Source: Rhodobacteraceae bacterium (ex Bugula neritina AB1) (GTDB lineage: Bacteria; Pseudomonadota; Alphaproteobacteria; Rhodobacterales; Rhodobacteraceae). Taken from it: a stretch of 64,000 nt of DNA. The stretch spans positions 1 through 64,000 of the forward strand of contig MDLF01000032.1 in the NCBI GenBank assembly GCA_001730095.1, read 5' to 3'. The translations under genes were made by a program, and so were the position numbers. Under the pieces are notes generated by a model. The model saw only the letters and a program-made list of their open reading frames with translations. It was not told the DNA's origin and ran no database searches. Below, one piece after another: positions 61,518 through 64,000 of this stretch (position 1 is its first letter; each line of letters starts with the position of its first letter).

Positions 61518-61677
61518 CCGGCTCAGACTTGTTTGAAATGCATCGCCCGGCGGGACGCCGGGCAGTGCCCGTCCGCCCCGCCACGCCAAAGGCGTGCTTT
61601 CAGCACGACGGGCGGGTACTTCGTTTCCGCCCTCGGACGGGCAGTGCCCTCATGGTGGTGTCGCAAGGGGAAACACA
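61518..61677. repeat. structured spacer between yejE and yejF
   Basis: The 160-bp gap holds GCCCGGCG/CGCCGGGC (61545-61563), and GGGCAGTGCCCGTCC (61560-61574) nearly complementary to GGACGGGCAGTGCCC (61635-61649). It can fold into a long hairpin and may be a REP-like insertion within the operon. Confidence 0.55.
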
Positions 61678-63267
61678 ATGACCGTTACAGCCCCTCTCCT
61701 GAACGTCCAGAACCTCCGCGTCTCCTTCCGCCAGGACGGCCAATTAAGCGAAGCCGTCCGCGGCGTCTCCTTCTCTGTCGGCCGTGGCGAGACCGTGGCG
61801 CTGGTGGGCGAAAGCGGCTCCGGCAAATCGGTCTCGGCGCTCTCCACCGTGTCGCTTCTGGGCGACAGCGCCATGGTGACAGGCTCCGTCACCTATGACG
61901 GCACCGAGATGGTCGGCGCCAGCGAACGCCATCTGATGCAGGTGCGCGGCAATGACATCAGCTTCATCTTTCAGGAGCCGATGACCTCTCTCAACCCGCT
62001 GCACACGATCGAGCGCCAGCTGGAGGAATCCCTGGCCCTGCATCAGGGGATTTCCGGTCAGGCCGCCCGCGCCCGCATTCTGGAACTGATGGAGAAGGTC
62101 GGCATCCGCGATGCGGAAAACCGGCTGACGTCTTATCCGCATCAGCTGTCTGGCGGGCAGCGGCAGCGGGTGATGATCGCCATGGCGCTGGCCAACAAAC
62201 CCGACATCCTGATCGCGGATGAGCCGACCACGGCGCTGGACGTGACCATCCAGGCGCAGATCCTCGACCTGCTGGCGGATCTCAAGGAAAGCGAAGGCAT
62301 GGGGCTGTTGTTCATCACTCATGACCTGGCCATCGTGCGCCGCATTGCCGACCGCGTCTGCGTGATGAAGGACGGCGAGATCGTCGAGGAAGGCCCGGCT
62401 GCAGAGATCTTTGCCAATCCGCAGCACCCCTATACGCAGAAACTGCTGGCGGCAGAGCCCTCCGGCCAGCCACAGCCGGTGCCGCAAAACGCTGATACGC
62501 TGGTGGCGGCCAAGGATCTGAAGGTCTGGTTTCCGATCCAGAAGGGGCTGCTCAAACGTACTGTCGGCCATGTGAAAGCCGTGAACCCAATGTCGCTGTC
62601 CGTGCGTGCCGGTGAAACCCTGGGCATCGTGGGAGAGAGCGGCTCGGGCAAGACCACGCTGGCGCTCGCCATCATGCGGCTGATTGCGTCCGAGGGCGCA
62701 GTGGAGTTTCAGGGACAGGACCTGCGCAAGTGGTCCACCCGCGAGCTGCGACGCCTGCGCAAGGACATGCAGATCGTGTTCCAGGATCCGTTCGGCTCGC
62801 TCAGCCCGCGGATGACCTGCGCCCAGATCATCTCTGAAGGGCTGGCCATTCACAATGTGGATCAGCACCGCGATCCGCGTGAACTGGTGGCTGAGGTGAT
62901 GCAGGAGGTCGGTCTCGATCCTGCAGCCATGGATCGCTACCCGCATGAGTTTTCCGGCGGCCAGCGCCAGCGCATCGCCATTGCCCGCGCCATGGTGCTG
63001 CGGCCCAAACTGGTGGTGTTGGATGAGCCGACCTCGGCGCTGGACATGACGGTGCAGGTGCAGATCGTCGAACTGCTGCGCGATCTGCAGGCCCGATACG
63101 GGCTGGCCTATCTGTTCATCTCTCACGACCTCAACGTGGTGCGGGCGATGTCGCATAACGTGGTGGTGATGAACCAGGGCGATGTGGTGGAGACCGGAGC
63201 CGCCGAAGCGCTGTTTGCCAATCCCCAGGCCGAGTACACCCGCCGTCTTCTGGCTGCCGCCGGTTAA
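61678..63267 (+). CDS. yejF: ABC transporter ATP-binding protein YejF (two ATPase domains)
   Basis: This 529-residue ATPase has two fused nucleotide-binding domains. The first has Walker [14 protein letters not shown], signature [13 protein letters not shown] and Walker [14 protein letters not shown]. The second has [30 protein letters not shown] and [13 protein letters not shown]. It energises peptide uptake with YejB and YejE. AAGGGG precedes the start at 61678. An in-frame extension to 61594 lies in the structured spacer. Confidence 0.95.
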   Translation: MTVTAPLLNVQNLRVSFRQDGQLSEAVRGVSFSVGRGETVALVGESGSGKSVSALSTVSLLGDSAMVTGSVTYDGTEMVGASERHLMQVRGNDISFIFQEPMTSLNPLHTIERQLEESLALHQGISGQAARARILELMEKVGIRDAENRLTSYPHQLSGGQRQRVMIAMALANKPDILIADEPTTALDVTIQAQILDLLADLKESEGMGLLFITHDLAIVRRIADRVCVMKDGEIVEEGPAAEIFANPQHPYTQKLLAAEPSGQPQPVPQNADTLVAAKDLKVWFPIQKGLLKRTVGHVKAVNPMSLSVRAGETLGIVGESGSGKTTLALAIMRLIASEGAVEFQGQDLRKWSTRELRRLRKDMQIVFQDPFGSLSPRMTCAQIISEGLAIHNVDQHRDPRELVAEVMQEVGLDPAAMDRYPHEFSGGQRQRIAIARAMVLRPKLVVLDEPTSALDMTVQVQIVELLRDLQARYGLAYLFISHDLNVVRAMSHNVVVMNQGDVVETGAAEALFANPQAEYTRRLLAAAG

Positions 63268-63360
63268 GCCGCCGCAGGTTAACTCCTCGGCAAGCTTTGC
63301 AATATCTATGCGTGCGCAACCCGCGCAACGCCCAGAAGTTGCGGCAGCGCCGCTGACCAA

Positions 63361-63380
63361 ATGTTTCGCACGCGAAACAT
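63361..63380. promoter_or_regulatory. 20-bp palindrome ATGTTTCGCACGCGAAACAT
   Basis: Nine-base arms ATGTTTCGC and GCGAAACAT flank a central AC. It resembles the ParB parS site (TGTTTCACGTGAAACA) but with a 2-bp longer centre, and it could instead be an operator for an unknown regulator. Confidence 0.45.
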
Positions 63381-63512
63381 TGCGGCAGAAATACTGACCT
63401 ATCAGGCTGTGTTTTTGGCCGACTGTATTTTGAACGGGCTGTGTTTTCAAAGGACAGCGAGGCACTCCCGCGCCCGCAGGTGCCCCGGCTGCGCCGGAAC
63501 CCCTTGGCGGCC

Positions 63513-63553
63513 TTGGGCGAGGCTCAGCGCCAAGGGCGCTGAGCCTCGCCCAA
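63513..63553. repeat. 18-bp perfect inverted repeat hairpin
   Basis: TTGGGCGAGGCTCAGCGC and GCGCTGAGCCTCGCCCAA are perfect inverted copies with a 5-nt loop. It lies between two convergent genes and could act as a terminator or an extragenic repeat; no T-run follows. Confidence 0.8.
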
Positions 63554-63617
63554 CGGGAGCGCTGCGCCTTTGGCGCGGCGGCGACAGGCGGGAGAAATGC
63601 GCCGCTCAACGATTGTG

Positions 63618-64000
63618 TCAGAAGGCGGTGCGGCGGTCGAAGCAGCTCAGGTCGTAGGCGTCAAAGTTGCGGGCGATCATCCGGGGCAGCGGACGGGCTT
63701 CCTTGCAGATATCCAGCCCCTTGGCGGAAATCTGTAACATACCCGGAAAGGCAGCGCTGACTTCCTGGAACATCCGCTCCAGTTGGTCTGCGCTGATGGC
63801 AAACTGAGACAGGATTTCTGCGCGGCAAATGCGGAAATCGCACATCAACGCTTCAATCAGCCGTGCCCGCAGCAGATCTTTACCGCCAAGGGCATGGCCG
63901 TGGGCCGTGGCGAAGTGCCGGTCCCGGATGGTGCGGATATGGGTGGAGCTGGCCAGCGCATGCAGCCGCCGGTCACCGATCTCATTCGGGTCAATCTCCA
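63618..64000 (-). CDS. hemN: oxygen-independent coproporphyrinogen III oxidase, C-terminal part
   Basis: The frame runs to the window end, so only the last 126 or so residues are present. They include EIDPNEIGDRRLHALASS, AHGHALGGKDLLRARLIEAL and MCDFRICRAEI, and end RNFDAYDLSCFDRRTAF, matching the C-terminal domain of HemN (the E. coli protein has a similar late Arg-Asn-x-Cys-x-x-Phe-Asp-x-Tyr segment). HemN makes protoporphyrinogen IX anaerobically by a radical SAM reaction. The radical SAM core lies outside the window. Confidence 0.85.
   Translation of the reverse strand, partial: EIDPNEIGDRRLHALASSTHIRTIRDRHFATAHGHALGGKDLLRARLIEALMCDFRICRAEILSQFAISADQLERMFQEVSAAFPGMLQISAKGLDICKEARPLPRMIARNFDAYDLSCFDRRTAF

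Larger units (their letters stand above)
63268..63617. other. intergenic region with palindromes, no gene
   Basis: About 350 bp separate yejF from the hemN end. No reading frame is convincing. It contains a 20-bp palindrome at 63361-63380 and a long hairpin at 63513-63553, described separately. hemN converges on this gap. Confidence 0.6.

Noticed and set aside
61744-63609. 621-codon minus-strand frame antisense to yejF
   Set aside because: yejF has both sets of ATPase motifs on the plus strand; the antisense frame is His- and Gln-rich, typical of GC-bias shadow frames.

Overview
The window is chromosomal DNA from an alphaproteobacterium, most likely a Rhodobacterales member of the Roseobacter group (Leisingera, Phaeobacter or Ruegeria type). 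The DNA is GC-rich with strong third-position GC bias. The gene content also points there: an Mcl1-type malyl-CoA lyase, a membrane-anchored cytochrome c of CycM type, TrcR (DUF1013), an acidic FYDLN protein, COQ9, and a dnaX-ybaB-recR cluster. No phage, transposase, CRISPR array or plasmid replication gene was seen. The content is mostly housekeeping genes mixed with small accessory genes.

Layout. 0-8 kb: tRNA-Ala(GGC), a FYDLN acidic protein, a YgjP-like metallopeptidase, a class III adenylate cyclase with a TPR-rich C-terminus, a GntR regulator, accA, an AraC/GyrI-type regulator, and a divergent LysE exporter/Lrp pair. 8-12.4 kb: malyl-CoA lyase, then a three-gene operon that looks like a D-amino-acid catabolic module (dgcN, dgcA and a D-amino-acid transaminase). 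12.4-18.1 kb: a DMT permease, small DUF proteins, an N-formylglutamate amidohydrolase-like gene, pyruvate kinase and rpmI-rplT. 18.1-27 kb: copD/copC, a PPOX flavoprotein with a divergent AraC regulator, a sterol-desaturase-like protein, a GFA protein, pheS and an MscS channel. 27-35.5 kb: a tightly overlapping PRTase-YtoQ-GNAT operon, a methyltransferase/LysR pair, pheT (7 kb from pheS and on the other strand), a secreted esterase, a broken LysE gene, and ald with a divergent Lrp regulator.

35.5-45 kb: a CPBP protease, ppk2, a CAP-domain/RTX secreted protein, rpsU, COQ9, a lower-GC Nudix-like orphan, a quinone oxidoreductase, a DUF2189 membrane protein and RNase T2. 45-56 kb: trcR, a frameshifted recR, ybaB, dnaX, a dual-specificity-like phosphatase, a cobalamin riboswitch in front of a DUF1636 gene, nudC, a large metallophosphoesterase, the 4.5S SRP RNA and pheA. 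56-64 kb: cycM, a DUF333 lipoprotein, the complete yejABEF peptide ABC transporter, and the 3' end of hemN running off the window.

The strongest observations are these. recR carries an exact 55-bp tandem duplication that shifts its frame. The dgcN-dgcA-transaminase operon contains an intrinsic-terminator-like hairpin between its first two genes. A B12 riboswitch stands in front of a lone DUF1636 gene. A Cys-rich reading frame upstream of pheS is interrupted by a single in-frame TGA. All functional assignments come from reading motifs and recalling families; no search was run.
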